From assembly GCF_026241335.1 (NCBI RefSeq), contig NZ_JAPHAV010000002.1, forward strand, positions 372,001 through 436,000: DNA of 64,000 nucleotides. The letters run 5' to 3'. Positions 52,587 to 61,592 of the stretch are shown here, piece after piece. Made by a program: the position numbers and the translations under genes. The notes beneath the pieces are model-generated. The model searched no databases and was not told the origin of the DNA. It was given only the letters and a program-made list of their open reading frames with translations. The first letter of the stretch is position 1; the number at the start of each line of letters is the position of its first letter. This DNA comes from Ochrobactrum chromiisoli. Lineage in GTDB: Bacteria > Pseudomonadota > Alphaproteobacteria > Rhizobiales > Rhizobiaceae.

Positions 52587-53642
52587 TTAAAGCGGCAAGC
52601 CGCTTTCCTTATCAAACAGATGAATATGTTGCGGACTTGCCGTTACAGGGACTCGCTCTCCGGGTGCAAGGTGAATACGCTCGCGAAAAACAGCGCGCAC
52701 AGCTTCGCCGGCAATTTTCCCGTAAACGTGAGTTTCGGGTCCGGTTGGTTCCACCACTTCAATGGTGAGCGTCAGCCCCTCACCCTCTTTTGCAATAATA
52801 AAATTTTCCGGCCGCACGCCCAATTCAGCACTTCGTCCCGACACAGACTTAACGGCGACATTGATCTCTTCGCCCGCCGTGGTTCGGAATTTCTCACCCT
52901 CGATTAACGCACCCGGAATAAAGCTCATGGATGGGGACCCCATAAAACCTGCAACGAACTTATTTGCGGGTCGGTCATAAAGGTCGAGCGGTGCACCAAT
53001 CTGTTGAATCTTTCCCTGATTCATCACGACAATCCGGTCGGCCATTGTCATGGCTTCGATCTGGTCATGGGTTACATAAATCACTGTTGATTTAAGCCTT
53101 TGATGCAAGGCTTTAATTTCTGTGCGCATCTGCACGCGCAACTGCGCATCCAGATTGGATAATGGCTCATCGAACAAAAATACCGATGGCTCGCGCACAA
53201 TAGCGCGCCCCATGGCCACGCGCTGGCGCTGGCCGCCGGAAAGCTGGCGTGGATAGCGGTCGAGATAGGAATGGAGATTGAGTATGCCTGCGGCCTTATC
53301 GACCTTGGCCGCCGTTGTCGCCCTATCCTCGCCACGAATGCGCGGACCAAAGCCAATATTCTCCCGCGCGGTCATATGCGGAAACAGCGCATAGGATTGA
53401 AACACCATTGCGATGTTGCGCTTTTGCGGCGGATAATCATTGGCGCGTTCACCACCAATGATAAGATCTCCCCCGGTGATCGGCTCCAATCCCGCAACCA
53501 TTCGCAAAAGTGTGGACTTTCCGCATCCTGACGGTCCGACGAGAACAAGAAATTCACCGTCCTCTATATCCAGATCAATGCGGTGGAGCACATCAAGCTG
53601 GCCAAAAGTCTTCGTAACCCCGCGCAAGGAAACGTTTTTCAT
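52587..53642 (-). CDS. sugar ABC transporter ATP-binding protein (CUT1)
   Basis: A 351-aa MalK/UgpC-type ATPase. Walker A GPSGCGKST is at 36-44, signature LSGGQRQRVAMGRAIV, Walker B FLFDEPLSNLDAQLRVQ, VTHDQIEAMTMAD, then a TOBE-type regulatory domain with GSPSMSFIPGAL. The ATG at 53642 has GGGAG seven bases upstream; a GTG at 53645 precedes it. It serves the binding protein and permeases encoded divergently at 54597-57602, so the transporter is split over two operons. Confidence 0.92.
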   Translation of the reverse strand: MKNVSLRGVTKTFGQLDVLHRIDLDIEDGEFLVLVGPSGCGKSTLLRMVAGLEPITGGDLIIGGERANDYPPQKRNIAMVFQSYALFPHMTARENIGFGPRIRGEDRATTAAKVDKAAGILNLHSYLDRYPRQLSGGQRQRVAMGRAIVREPSVFLFDEPLSNLDAQLRVQMRTEIKALHQRLKSTVIYVTHDQIEAMTMADRIVVMNQGKIQQIGAPLDLYDRPANKFVAGFMGSPSMSFIPGALIEGEKFRTTAGEEINVAVKSVSGRSAELGVRPENFIIAKEGEGLTLTIEVVEPTGPETHVYGKIAGEAVRAVFRERIHLAPGERVPVTASPQHIHLFDKESGLPL

Positions 53643-53645
53643 CAC

Positions 53646-54419
53646 TCAGCTCCCACCTAAAATATCGTCAATAAAAGGCCTGCACCCGGCCATCAGCCCG
53701 GCATCGACCGGCAATACCGTGCCGGTTATCCCAGAGGCGCGACTTGATGCTAAAAATGCCACCGCCTCGGCCACCTCGGCCACGTCGACGATACGCCCCA
53801 AAGGATAAAGCCGCCGCAATTTGTCAAGAACTGCCGGGTCTTTTGCAATGCGATGATCCCATGCAGCCGTGCGGATTGATCCGGGGCAAACCGTATTGGC
53901 GCGCAAGCCATAGGCACCATATTCAACCGCAAGCGCCCGCACAAAAGCATTGATACCCGCCTTGGCTGCGGCATAGGCCGGATTGCCAAAATGCATGAGT
54001 GAATTGATCGATGAGATGAAGACGAAGCTGCCGCTTCCGCGCTTGGCCATTGATCGCGCCAACGCAGTCGAAAACACTGCCACACTGGTCAGATTGACGT
54101 CAATTTCCGTGGAGATCCGCCCCTCGTCGAGGGCTTCAAATGTATCGGCGCGCGTCCATCCTGCATTGTTGATAACAATGTCGGGCGCACCGCTTGTCGC
54201 GATAATGTGTTGGGCAGCCGTTTCCAAAGTTTCAGGCGCACCCAGATCAAACGCATGGCGCGCAGAAAATAAGTCGCCTTGCATTGCGTCAAGCGTCAAA
54301 TCGCAGCCGACAATGCGCGCACCACGCGCCGCAAATAACTGCACGAGTGCTGTACCGACACCACCGCCAGCACCGGTTATCAAAACGGATTTTCCGGCAA
54401 AATCGCCTGAATTTTCCAC
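53646..54419 (-). CDS. short-chain dehydrogenase/reductase
   Basis: A 257-aa classical SDR. TGAGGGVGTA (15-24) is the cofactor motif, NNAGW at 84-88, and the active site has Ser136/Ser137, Tyr149 and Lys153 (FVFISSINSLMHFGNPAYAAAK). Asp40 after the second strand (VGCDLT) fits NAD. It probably oxidises a sugar or sugar alcohol imported by the transporter of the divergent operon. First gene of the minus operon, divergent from the binding-protein gene across 177 bp with repeated motifs. Confidence 0.85.
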   Translation of the reverse strand: MENSGDFAGKSVLITGAGGGVGTALVQLFAARGARIVGCDLTLDAMQGDLFSARHAFDLGAPETLETAAQHIIATSGAPDIVINNAGWTRADTFEALDEGRISTEIDVNLTSVAVFSTALARSMAKRGSGSFVFISSINSLMHFGNPAYAAAKAGINAFVRALAVEYGAYGLRANTVCPGSIRTAAWDHRIAKDPAVLDKLRRLYPLGRIVDVAEVAEAVAFLASSRASGITGTVLPVDAGLMAGCRPFIDDILGGS

Positions 54420-54480
54420 TTCATTCCCCTTTTATATAGCGCTTTTTGCGCCTTTGATTGGGACAAGACTAAAATTCAAA

Positions 54481-54554
54481 ATGTAAGTTTGCAACAAAAC
54501 TTTTTACTTGAAAGCCGCTCATTTGCCGATAATGTAAGAAAATAACAAAAATTT
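54481..54554. promoter_or_regulatory. imperfect 23-bp direct repeats in the divergent promoter region
   Basis: ATGTAAGTTTGCAACAAAAC followed by TTT (54481-54503) and ATGTAAGAAAATAACAAAAA followed by TTT (54532-54554) share ATGTAAG, AACAAAA and the trailing TTT at identical spacing, 51 bp apart (about five helical turns). They sit between the SDR and binding-protein genes and are a candidate operator for the RpiR regulator. Confidence 0.5.
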
Positions 54555-54596
54555 AGCAAAAATTGCCTTGGGCAGTCGCAAAAGGGGAACGAAAAC

Positions 54597-55832
54597 ATGA
54601 TGATAGCAAAATGGAAGTCCGGCTTTCTGGCTGGTTTAAGCATTCTGGCAATGAGCGCGTTTGCGCAGGCTGGCGAAGTGCGTATGACGGTCGCAGAATA
54701 CAGCTCCAAAACCGGGCCATATTTCGAAGAAGTCAAAAAGGCCTTTGAAGCCGAGAACCCCGGCATCACACTCAATTTTGAAGTGGTGCCATGGGATGTT
54801 TTGCTGCAAAAGCTCACCACCGATATTTCTGCGGGCACCAATGCCGATTTGTCCATTATTGGCACACGCTGGTTGATCGATTTCGTTCAACAGGGCATTG
54901 CAGAGCCACTTGATGGTTATATGGATGATGCGTTCAAAGATCGCTTCATCGAAACATTCCTCTCGCCTTCGGTTCTGGAAGGCAAGACATACGGCCTGCC
55001 GATCGCAGCATCGGCACGCGCCATGTATTACAACAAGGACTTGCTTGAAAAAGCAGGCGTTGCCAATCCTCCGGCAAACTGGGATGAAGTCCAAGCCGCT
55101 GCCGAGAAAATCAAGGCGCTTGGCGGTGAGAACTATGGTTTTGGCCTTCAGGGCAAGGAAATCGAGACCGACGTCTATTATTACTATGCCATGTGGTCAC
55201 AAGGGGCTGAAATCCTCAATAAGGACGGCACATCTGGCCTGAGTTCGCCGGGCGCACTTGCCGCCGCCAAGCTTTACAAATCCATGATCGATAACGGACA
55301 GACACAGCCCGGCGTCACGTCTTATGCGCGTGAAGATGTTCAGAACCTCTTCAAGCAGGGCAAAGTCGGCATGATGATCACTGCGCCGTTCCTGTCCAAT
55401 CAAATCAAGGAAGAAGCACCGGACCTGAAATATGGTGTCGCGGCGATCCCTGCTGGCCCGACTGGTGCGCGCGGAACATATGGTGTGACCGATTCCGTGA
55501 TTATGTTCCAGAATTCCAAAAACAAGGAAGAAGCATGGAAGGTGCTCGACTTCCTGTTCCAGAAAGACTGGCGTGCCAAGTTTACACAGGGCGAAGGTTT
55601 TCTTCCGGTGAACAAGGAAGAAGCGAAGATGGATTATTATGTCAATAATGCCGATCTTGCGGCCTTCACAGCACTGCTCCCCGATGCACGTTTTGCACCG
55701 GTCATTCCGGGTTGGGAAGAAATTGCGGATATCACGTCCAATGCCATGCAGAGCATCTATCTCGGCAAGGGCGAGCCGGAGGCCGTCCTGAAAGATGCTG
55801 CCGCTAAGGCCGATGCAATCCTGAAGAAATAA
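54597..55832 (+). CDS. sugar ABC transporter substrate-binding protein
   Basis: A 411-aa CUT1-type binding protein with a signal peptide ([26 protein letters not shown]). The mature part shows [44 protein letters not shown] near the start, and [32 protein letters not shown] near residue 260, both typical. AAAAGGGG precedes paired ATGs at 54597 and 54600. A terminator-like hairpin follows, before the permease genes. Confidence 0.92.
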   Translation: MMIAKWKSGFLAGLSILAMSAFAQAGEVRMTVAEYSSKTGPYFEEVKKAFEAENPGITLNFEVVPWDVLLQKLTTDISAGTNADLSIIGTRWLIDFVQQGIAEPLDGYMDDAFKDRFIETFLSPSVLEGKTYGLPIAASARAMYYNKDLLEKAGVANPPANWDEVQAAAEKIKALGGENYGFGLQGKEIETDVYYYYAMWSQGAEILNKDGTSGLSSPGALAAAKLYKSMIDNGQTQPGVTSYAREDVQNLFKQGKVGMMITAPFLSNQIKEEAPDLKYGVAAIPAGPTGARGTYGVTDSVIMFQNSKNKEEAWKVLDFLFQKDWRAKFTQGEGFLPVNKEEAKMDYYVNNADLAAFTALLPDARFAPVIPGWEEIADITSNAMQSIYLGKGEPEAVLKDAAAKADAILKK

Positions 55833-55843
55833 GCTCCAGTCAT

Positions 55844-55882
55844 CCCGGCAGTGCAAGGACGTGCTGCCGGGGCATTTTTTTT
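55844..55882 (+). terminator. terminator/attenuator between the binding-protein and permease genes
   Basis: CCCGGCAG (55844-55851) and CTGCCGGG (55864-55871) form a perfect stem; GCATTTTTTTT follows. It would end most transcripts after the binding-protein gene and let a minority continue to the permeases, a known way to raise binding-protein levels. Confidence 0.85.
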
Positions 55883-55908
55883 CAACCGACACATGGGGTT
55901 TATGGCTG

Positions 55909-56778
55909 ATGCAAAATCGCACACTGCCCTATTTCCTGATCTTGCCAAGCCTGCTTCTGGCTGCGGTGGTGATTTTCTGGCCGGTCGTTAATCTCATTGA
56001 AATTGCGACCCACGATGTGAACCGCTTTGGGCAATTGCGCGATTTTAACGGCGGGGCCAATTTCTCAGCACTCTTCACGTCCCCCGACTTCATCAATGCC
56101 CTTTGGCGCACAGGTTTCTGGACCATAGCCGTTGTCGGTGGGGCTTTATTGGTTTCCATTCCGGTTGCGATCATTCTCAATATGGATTTTTACGGGCGCT
56201 CCGTGGCGCGTGTTATCGTCATGCTGCCATGGGCCGTTTCGCTCACCATGACGGCTATCGTTTGGCGCTGGGCGCTGAATGGCGAAAGTGGAATGCTCAA
56301 TTCTGCACTGCGCAATCTGGGGCTGATTGACAGCAATATTCAATGGCTGGCAAGCGCCGTAACCGCCTTTCCCATGCAAATACTGGTCGGCATTCTGGTG
56401 ACTGTGCCTTTCACCACGACCATCTTTCTCGGTGGTCTTTCATCCATTCCTGATGATCTTTACGAAGCCTCATCTCTTGAAGGTGCCAGCCCATGGCAGC
56501 AGTTTCGCGAGATCACTTTTCCGCTGCTCAAACCCTTTATCAATATCGCGATTGTGCTCAACACAATCTATGTTTTCAACTCTTTTCCGATCATCTGGGT
56601 CATGACGCAAGGTGGTCCAGCAAATTCGACCGATATTCTGGTAACGCATCTCTATAAGCTGGCCTTCCGCCTTGGAAAACTCGGTGAAGCCTCGGCTGTA
56701 TCGCTCATCATGCTGGCAATCCTGCTGGTGTTCACTGCCATATACATTCGCCTTGCCATGCGGAAGGAAACAGCATGA
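55909..56778 (+). CDS. sugar ABC transporter permease (MalF-type)
   Basis: A 289-aa permease with six helices. The EAA loop [27 protein letters not shown] lies near 185-212, and [19 protein letters not shown] follows. I choose the ATG at 55909 because the longer GTG start at 55861 lies inside the terminator stem; the ribosome binding site is weak (ATGGGG). It overlaps the next permease by 4 bp. Confidence 0.9.
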   Translation: MQNRTLPYFLILPSLLLAAVVIFWPVVNLIEIATHDVNRFGQLRDFNGGANFSALFTSPDFINALWRTGFWTIAVVGGALLVSIPVAIILNMDFYGRSVARVIVMLPWAVSLTMTAIVWRWALNGESGMLNSALRNLGLIDSNIQWLASAVTAFPMQILVGILVTVPFTTTIFLGGLSSIPDDLYEASSLEGASPWQQFREITFPLLKPFINIAIVLNTIYVFNSFPIIWVMTQGGPANSTDILVTHLYKLAFRLGKLGEASAVSLIMLAILLVFTAIYIRLAMRKETA

Positions 56779-57602
56779 ACAAACCCAAGCTGAAACGTAC
56801 ACTCCTCGCATGGCTGGCTCTTTCACCGCTCGTTGTTCTGACGCTGTTTCCTTTTGCTGTCATGTTTTTGACCGCCGTCAAACCACCGCAGGAAGTTCTC
56901 TCTCCGACATGGTGGCCGAGTGAATTTCATTGGCAGAATTTTTCGGAAATGTGGGTGCGCACGGGTTTCGGCACAGCGCTTCTCAATTCGCTCTACGTCT
57001 CTGTGATTGCCTCGGTTGGCGCCATTGTTTTCTCAATCCCCGCCGCTTATGCCATGTCGCGTTTTCGTTTTGCAGGTGACGGCGCGTTCCGGCAATTCCT
57101 GCTGATTTCACAGATGATTTCGCCCATCGTTCTGGTGCTTGGTCTGTTTCGCTTGCTGGCGGCCTATGGGCTGATTGAAAGTGTTACGGCGGTCGGTGCG
57201 GTTTATATGGCCTTCAACGTCGCATTTACGGTGTGGATGCTGCAAAGTTATTTCGATACCCTTCCCAAGGACCTTGAAGAAGCTTCCTGGATGGAAGGTG
57301 CGGGGCGCTTTAAAACATTGGTTAAAGTGTTCCTGCCGCTTTGCTTGCCGGCAATTGCGGTAACGACAATCTTCACTTTCATCAATGCTTGGAATGAGTT
57401 TGTTGTGGCACTGACAATGCTGCGCAGTCAGGCAACCTATACCTTGCCTATTCAGGTCTTCTCGCTGGTGGCTGGTCGCTACACCGTCGAGTGGCATTAT
57501 GTGATGGCTGCCACTTTGGTTGCCACCCTGCCCGTTGCCGTGCTGTTTGTCTGGTTGCAGCGTTATCTCATCAAAGGATTGGCTTTGGGTGCAGTGAAAT
57601 AA
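56775..57602 (+). CDS. sugar ABC transporter permease (MalG-type)
   Basis: A 275-aa permease. The EAA loop is [28 protein letters not shown] (about 170-197) and the C-terminus [14 protein letters not shown] is typical of MalG-type proteins. Its ATG overlaps the previous stop (ATGA). Last gene of the plus operon, followed by a bidirectional terminator. Confidence 0.92.
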   Translation: MNKPKLKRTLLAWLALSPLVVLTLFPFAVMFLTAVKPPQEVLSPTWWPSEFHWQNFSEMWVRTGFGTALLNSLYVSVIASVGAIVFSIPAAYAMSRFRFAGDGAFRQFLLISQMISPIVLVLGLFRLLAAYGLIESVTAVGAVYMAFNVAFTVWMLQSYFDTLPKDLEEASWMEGAGRFKTLVKVFLPLCLPAIAVTTIFTFINAWNEFVVALTMLRSQATYTLPIQVFSLVAGRYTVEWHYVMAATLVATLPVAVLFVWLQRYLIKGLALGAVK

Positions 57603-57603
57603 C

Positions 57604-57633
57604 AAAGGGCGCGGAAATCTCCGCGCCCTTTTT
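57604..57633. terminator. bidirectional intrinsic terminator
   Basis: AAAGGGCGCGGA and TCCGCGCCCTTT pair over 12 bp with a short loop; T-run follows on the plus strand. It separates the sugar permease gene from the convergent TRAP operon. Confidence 0.9.
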
Positions 57634-57648
57634 CCATTTCCCTATCAA

Positions 57649-58923
57649 TCAATGCGCCAGAAATGTCGAGATAAACGGCACATATGTGATCAGAGCCAAC
57701 AGGATGAACAACGCCATATACATGCTGAAAGATTGGCGGACAAAATCCCCTACTCTGACCTTGGCGATATTACATACCATCAGCATAACCGTTCCAACCG
57801 GCGGTGTCAGTGTGCCGATTGACAGGTTCACAATGACGATAATGCCAAAATGAACCGGATCAATGCCAAGCGCCTTTACTGTCGGCATCAAGAGCGGCAC
57901 CAGAACGATCATCAGCGCCGTGCCTTCAATGAGCGCGCCAAGGATCAACAGGATCACGTTAACAGCCAGCAGAAATGCATAGGGATTGCTGGTGAATGTT
58001 GAGATCAGCTGCATCAGCGACTGACCTGCCTGCTCCAGCGAAAACACCCATGCAAGCGCGGATGACGCCATGATAACCAGCATGACCGAGGCCGTGGATT
58101 TGGCGGTTTCGATCAGAGAATCCACCACGTGTGACACGCGCATTTCGCGGTAGATCACAAAGCCGATGATCAGAACCAACGTAACAGCAACCGCCCCCGC
58201 TTCCGTCGGCGTGAAGATATTCATGCGAATACCACCGATGATAGCAAAGAGAAGCAGAACCGCAGGCCATGCTGATGCAAGCGTTGAAGCGACCTCAGCG
58301 CCGCTCATACGCCTGTCGCGGCTTGGCTTATAGCCACGCTTCACAGAGGTCACATAAGCCGCAATCATCAGAATGATCGCTCCCAGAATGCCCGGAATAA
58401 TACCAGCCATGAACATCTTGCCGATGGATACGTCAGCAATCAGACCATAGATGATCAAAGCAATACCCGGAGGAATAATCGGGGTGATCAACGAACCGGC
58501 AGCCGTCACACCGCATGAAAACGCCTTGTCATAGCCACGCTTGACCATTTCCGGCACCATCATGCGGGTTAGCATGGCGCTGTCTGCAAGATTGGACGCG
58601 CTGACACCGCCCATCAGGGTTGAAACCATGATGTTTGTCAGCGCCATGCCGCCACGCATACGGCCGACCAGAATATCTGCAACTTTGATCAAACGCTCGG
58701 CGATACCCGTGTGCGACATAACGGTGCCAAGCATAATAAAGAACGGGATCGCCAGCAGCGACGTGTTCTGTGCCGGGCTGATGAAACGCTGAACTGCGAT
58801 GGCAATCGGCATCTGATTGAAGAACAGAAAATAGGTAAAGACCGCAATCAGAATAGCCACGTAAAGACGCATATTCAGCGCGATCAGCGCCAGCATGATG
58901 AGAACGATGGTGGTCAGGTTCAT
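57649..58923 (-). CDS. TRAP transporter large permease (DctM-type)
   Basis: A 424-aa DctM/SiaM-type membrane protein with about 12 helices. Typical text includes LLAIPFFIMLGTVMSHTGIAERLI, GGVSASNLADSAMLTRMMVPEM, SLITPIIPPGIALIIYG and the C-terminal GIIVIVNLSIGTLTPPVGTVMLMVCNIAKV. It couples sugar-acid uptake to Na+ or H+ gradients. It starts 4 bp inside the small-subunit gene (overlap), so they are coupled. Last gene of the operon. Confidence 0.93.
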   Translation of the reverse strand: MNLTTIVLIMLALIALNMRLYVAILIAVFTYFLFFNQMPIAIAVQRFISPAQNTSLLAIPFFIMLGTVMSHTGIAERLIKVADILVGRMRGGMALTNIMVSTLMGGVSASNLADSAMLTRMMVPEMVKRGYDKAFSCGVTAAGSLITPIIPPGIALIIYGLIADVSIGKMFMAGIIPGILGAIILMIAAYVTSVKRGYKPSRDRRMSGAEVASTLASAWPAVLLLFAIIGGIRMNIFTPTEAGAVAVTLVLIIGFVIYREMRVSHVVDSLIETAKSTASVMLVIMASSALAWVFSLEQAGQSLMQLISTFTSNPYAFLLAVNVILLILGALIEGTALMIVLVPLLMPTVKALGIDPVHFGIIVIVNLSIGTLTPPVGTVMLMVCNIAKVRVGDFVRQSFSMYMALFILLALITYVPFISTFLAH

Positions 58924-59390
58924 GCCTTGCCTCCCGCAAACGCGGCGCGCAAGGATTTGAAAGCGCCAGTAAACATATAAAGAGCGATGAGGACAAAGCC
59001 GACAGGCACCGCGATATCAATCCAGTAATAGGAAATACGCAGCACGTCAGTCACCTTGAACTGAGCGGCAACCGACAGCTTGTATCCGGCGTAGGACACA
59101 TAAAGCAAAAACAGGCCAGAAAAGATTGAGATGATTGAATTCATCACAACCCGGAACTTTTCAGGCAAAATATCGACAAGCATCGGAATGGCAAGATGCT
59201 GGTTGTCCCGTTCTGCGGCAACGCTGCCCAGCATGATGATCCAGATCATCAGCAAGCCAGAAATTTCTTCTGTCCATTGCAGCGGCTGATGCAGCCAATA
59301 GCGCATCACCACCGCCACATTAAATAATGCAAGCAATATGAACAGCGGGGCTGCTGCAAGCCAGTCGATCAGTTTTTCAAAGTATTTCAT
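58920..59390 (-). CDS. TRAP transporter small permease (DctQ-type)
   Basis: A 156-aa membrane protein with four helices. LFILLALFNVAVVMRYWLHQPLQWTEEISGLLMIWIIMLGSVAAERDNQHLAI is the DctQ pattern. Start uncertain: ATG at 59390 (MKYFEKLIDW) or at 59405; neither has a good Shine-Dalgarno. It bridges the binding protein and the large permease subunit. Confidence 0.9.
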   Translation of the reverse strand: MKYFEKLIDWLAAAPLFILLALFNVAVVMRYWLHQPLQWTEEISGLLMIWIIMLGSVAAERDNQHLAIPMLVDILPEKFRVVMNSIISIFSGLFLLYVSYAGYKLSVAAQFKVTDVLRISYYWIDIAVPVGFVLIALYMFTGAFKSLRAAFAGGKA

Positions 59391-59460
59391 CGGATTAAAT
59401 TCCATGCAGATGCCGTGCCGGAGCAAAACTGCGGCACGGCAATATCCGAATTGAGATGGA

Positions 59461-60438
59461 TCAGTTCTTCAGCTCTTCTTTGATCTTTTCATAAAGACCC
59501 GGCGACCATTCAGGAAACTGCGTATAGACCGTTTCAGCAAGCGCCTTGAAAGGAGCGCGATCGACTTCGATAACCTCGACGCCTGCCTCCTTCATCTTTT
59601 CGATCATTTCGTTGTCTTTTTCGATCGTCAGCTTTTGGCTGTAGAGACCGGCATCATATGCGGACTCATGGATCATCTTGAGCTGCTCTTCAGGCAGCGT
59701 TGAGAAGAAGGCTTCACCACCGACAATCAGAGCCACGTTGGTCAGATAACCGACTTTGCTGAGATACTTGGCTTCTTCCTGGAACTTCTGGCCATAGAGA
59801 ACCGAAATCGGATTTTCGACGCCATCAATCACACCCTGCGCGAGCGCCGGGAAGGTTTCCCCCAGTGGCATCGGGGTCGGTGTTGCACCCATGGCTTCAA
59901 ACGTCTTGATCTGCATGACGTTGTTCGGCACACGAATCTTCATACCCTTGAGGTCCTCAGGTGTACGGATCGGCTTCTTGGAAATGATCTGACGAATGCC
60001 ATAAAGATAATTCGGCATCACAATGTGAATGCCTTTTTTCTTCAGTTCTTCGCTCTTTCCCTTGAACCATTCGCCGTCATAAACTTTGAAAAGCTCTGCC
60101 GGATCATCGCTCAGGAACGGGCCATAAAGCACGCCGAGATCCGGGTCATATTCTGCCAGAAAGCCAACATCGGAGATCGTCACAACATTGAGGCCCATCA
60201 TGGCCTGCTCGGTTACATCCTTCTTGGAGCCGAGCTGCGAGCTTGGGTAAAGTTCCAGCGTGATTTCGCCATTGCTGCGCTTGGCAAGGTCGTCTTTCCA
60301 GTAATGCATCACCTCATCAAAAGGCTCGCCGGGATTGTTTTCATAGGCAACTTTGATCGAAACATTGGCAGCATATGCCACCATGCTTCCGGCCAGCAAC
60401 ATGCCAGCCGCGATTGCGCCAGTAACAAACTTCTTCAT
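59461..60438 (-). CDS. TRAP transporter substrate-binding protein (DctP-type)
   Basis: A 325-aa periplasmic protein with signal peptide MKKFVTGAIAAGMLLAGSMV...YAA. PEDLKGMKIRVPNNVMQIKTFEAMGATPTPMPLGETFPALAQGVIDGVENP (about 150-205) includes the conserved Arg that binds the ligand carboxylate. The TRAP family typically takes up sugar acids and C4-dicarboxylates; the neighbouring dehydratase favours a hexonate or hexuronate. GGGAGGATACCC precedes the ATG. Confidence 0.92.
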   Translation of the reverse strand: MKKFVTGAIAAGMLLAGSMVAYAANVSIKVAYENNPGEPFDEVMHYWKDDLAKRSNGEITLELYPSSQLGSKKDVTEQAMMGLNVVTISDVGFLAEYDPDLGVLYGPFLSDDPAELFKVYDGEWFKGKSEELKKKGIHIVMPNYLYGIRQIISKKPIRTPEDLKGMKIRVPNNVMQIKTFEAMGATPTPMPLGETFPALAQGVIDGVENPISVLYGQKFQEEAKYLSKVGYLTNVALIVGGEAFFSTLPEEQLKMIHESAYDAGLYSQKLTIEKDNEMIEKMKEAGVEVIEVDRAPFKALAETVYTQFPEWSPGLYEKIKEELKN

Positions 60439-60540
60439 GGGTATCCTCCCGTTAGGGTCCTTAACTTATGGCCAATAGGCCGGGTTCCTCCGCACCATCT
60501 CCATGCCGTTCCTTCCCTGGCACGGAGATGCGCTTCGATT

Positions 60541-61557
60541 TCAGCAGCGTTCGATGATGATCTTCAAAACGTTGCGGTCGCTATCCCAATAAGGCAGCGC
60601 CTGTTCCGCTTCTTCAAAAGGAAATACCTTCGAGATAAGCTGGTCTGCATCATTTCCGAGCTTTTCGAGATGCGCGATGACAGCTTCAAAATCGGTGAGC
60701 GTCGCATTGCGCGAGCCCATGATGTCGAGTTCTTTGAGATTGAAGAACTGGGTCTGATAGGTCACGGGTGACTTGGAATAACCGACATAAACAACACGAC
60801 CCGCAAAGCCTGCAAGGTCAACCGCCTGCGTGAAAGTGATCGGCAGTCCGACCGCTTCAAAAGCGATATCCACACCATCGTCATTGGTGAGTTCCTGCAC
60901 GGAAGCCACCACGCCTTCACCACCCGGCAGCGCGTGCGTTGCGCCAAACTTCAATGCCAGTTCACGCTTTTCAGCACTCGGATCAATGGCGATAACCTTG
61001 GCACCACGCGCAACCGCACCAATCAGCACGCCCATGCCGATCATACCACAGCCAAGCACGGCAACGGTATCGCCAGCCTGAACACGTCCGCGTTCGACTG
61101 CATGGAAACCAACGGAAAGCGGCTCGACCAGTGCAAGATGGCGAGGTGCGAGGCTCTCATTCAGGATCAGCTTTTCGGCTGGCAACACAATCTGTTCTGC
61201 CAGTCCACCATTCTGCTGCACGCCAAGCGTCTTGTTATAGCGGCAGGCATTCAAGCGGCCTTTGCGGCAGGACGAACAGGTTCCGCAATTGGTGTAAGGC
61301 AACACAATAACGCGTCTGCCCTTGGCATAGGCCGCACTCACGCCCTCACCCGCCTCAATGATCTCGCCGCCGATTTCATGGCCTGGAATGCGCGGCAATT
61401 CCACCAGTGGGTTAAGCCCCTTAAACGTATTCAAATCGCTGCCGCAAAGCCCCACATGCTTCACGCTCACCCGGACATGACCGGGCAAGAGTGGCGCTTC
61501 GGGAATTTCGGCAAAACGCGTTATGTTCTCGCTCTCGATACGCAGAGCTTTGACCAT
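60541..61557 (-). CDS. zinc-dependent sugar-acid dehydrogenase (LgoD/YjjN-like)
   Basis: A 338-aa medium-chain dehydrogenase. HVGLCGSDLNTFKG and PGHEIGGEI hold catalytic zinc ligands, CGTCSSCRKGRLNAC the structural zinc, and VLGCGMIGMGVLIGAV the NAD motif. The pattern GVQQNGGLAEQIVLPAEKLI resembles the E. coli L-galactonate dehydrogenase LgoD family. Between the UxaA-type dehydratase and the TRAP genes, it probably oxidises an aldonate such as L-galactonate or L-gulonate to a keto-uronate. Exact substrate is inferred. Confidence 0.87.
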   Translation of the reverse strand: MVKALRIESENITRFAEIPEAPLLPGHVRVSVKHVGLCGSDLNTFKGLNPLVELPRIPGHEIGGEIIEAGEGVSAAYAKGRRVIVLPYTNCGTCSSCRKGRLNACRYNKTLGVQQNGGLAEQIVLPAEKLILNESLAPRHLALVEPLSVGFHAVERGRVQAGDTVAVLGCGMIGMGVLIGAVARGAKVIAIDPSAEKRELALKFGATHALPGGEGVVASVQELTNDDGVDIAFEAVGLPITFTQAVDLAGFAGRVVYVGYSKSPVTYQTQFFNLKELDIMGSRNATLTDFEAVIAHLEKLGNDADQLISKVFPFEEAEQALPYWDSDRNVLKIIIERC

Positions 61558-61592
61558 CAGAATATTCCTGTCATTTTATTGCATGAGGCAGA

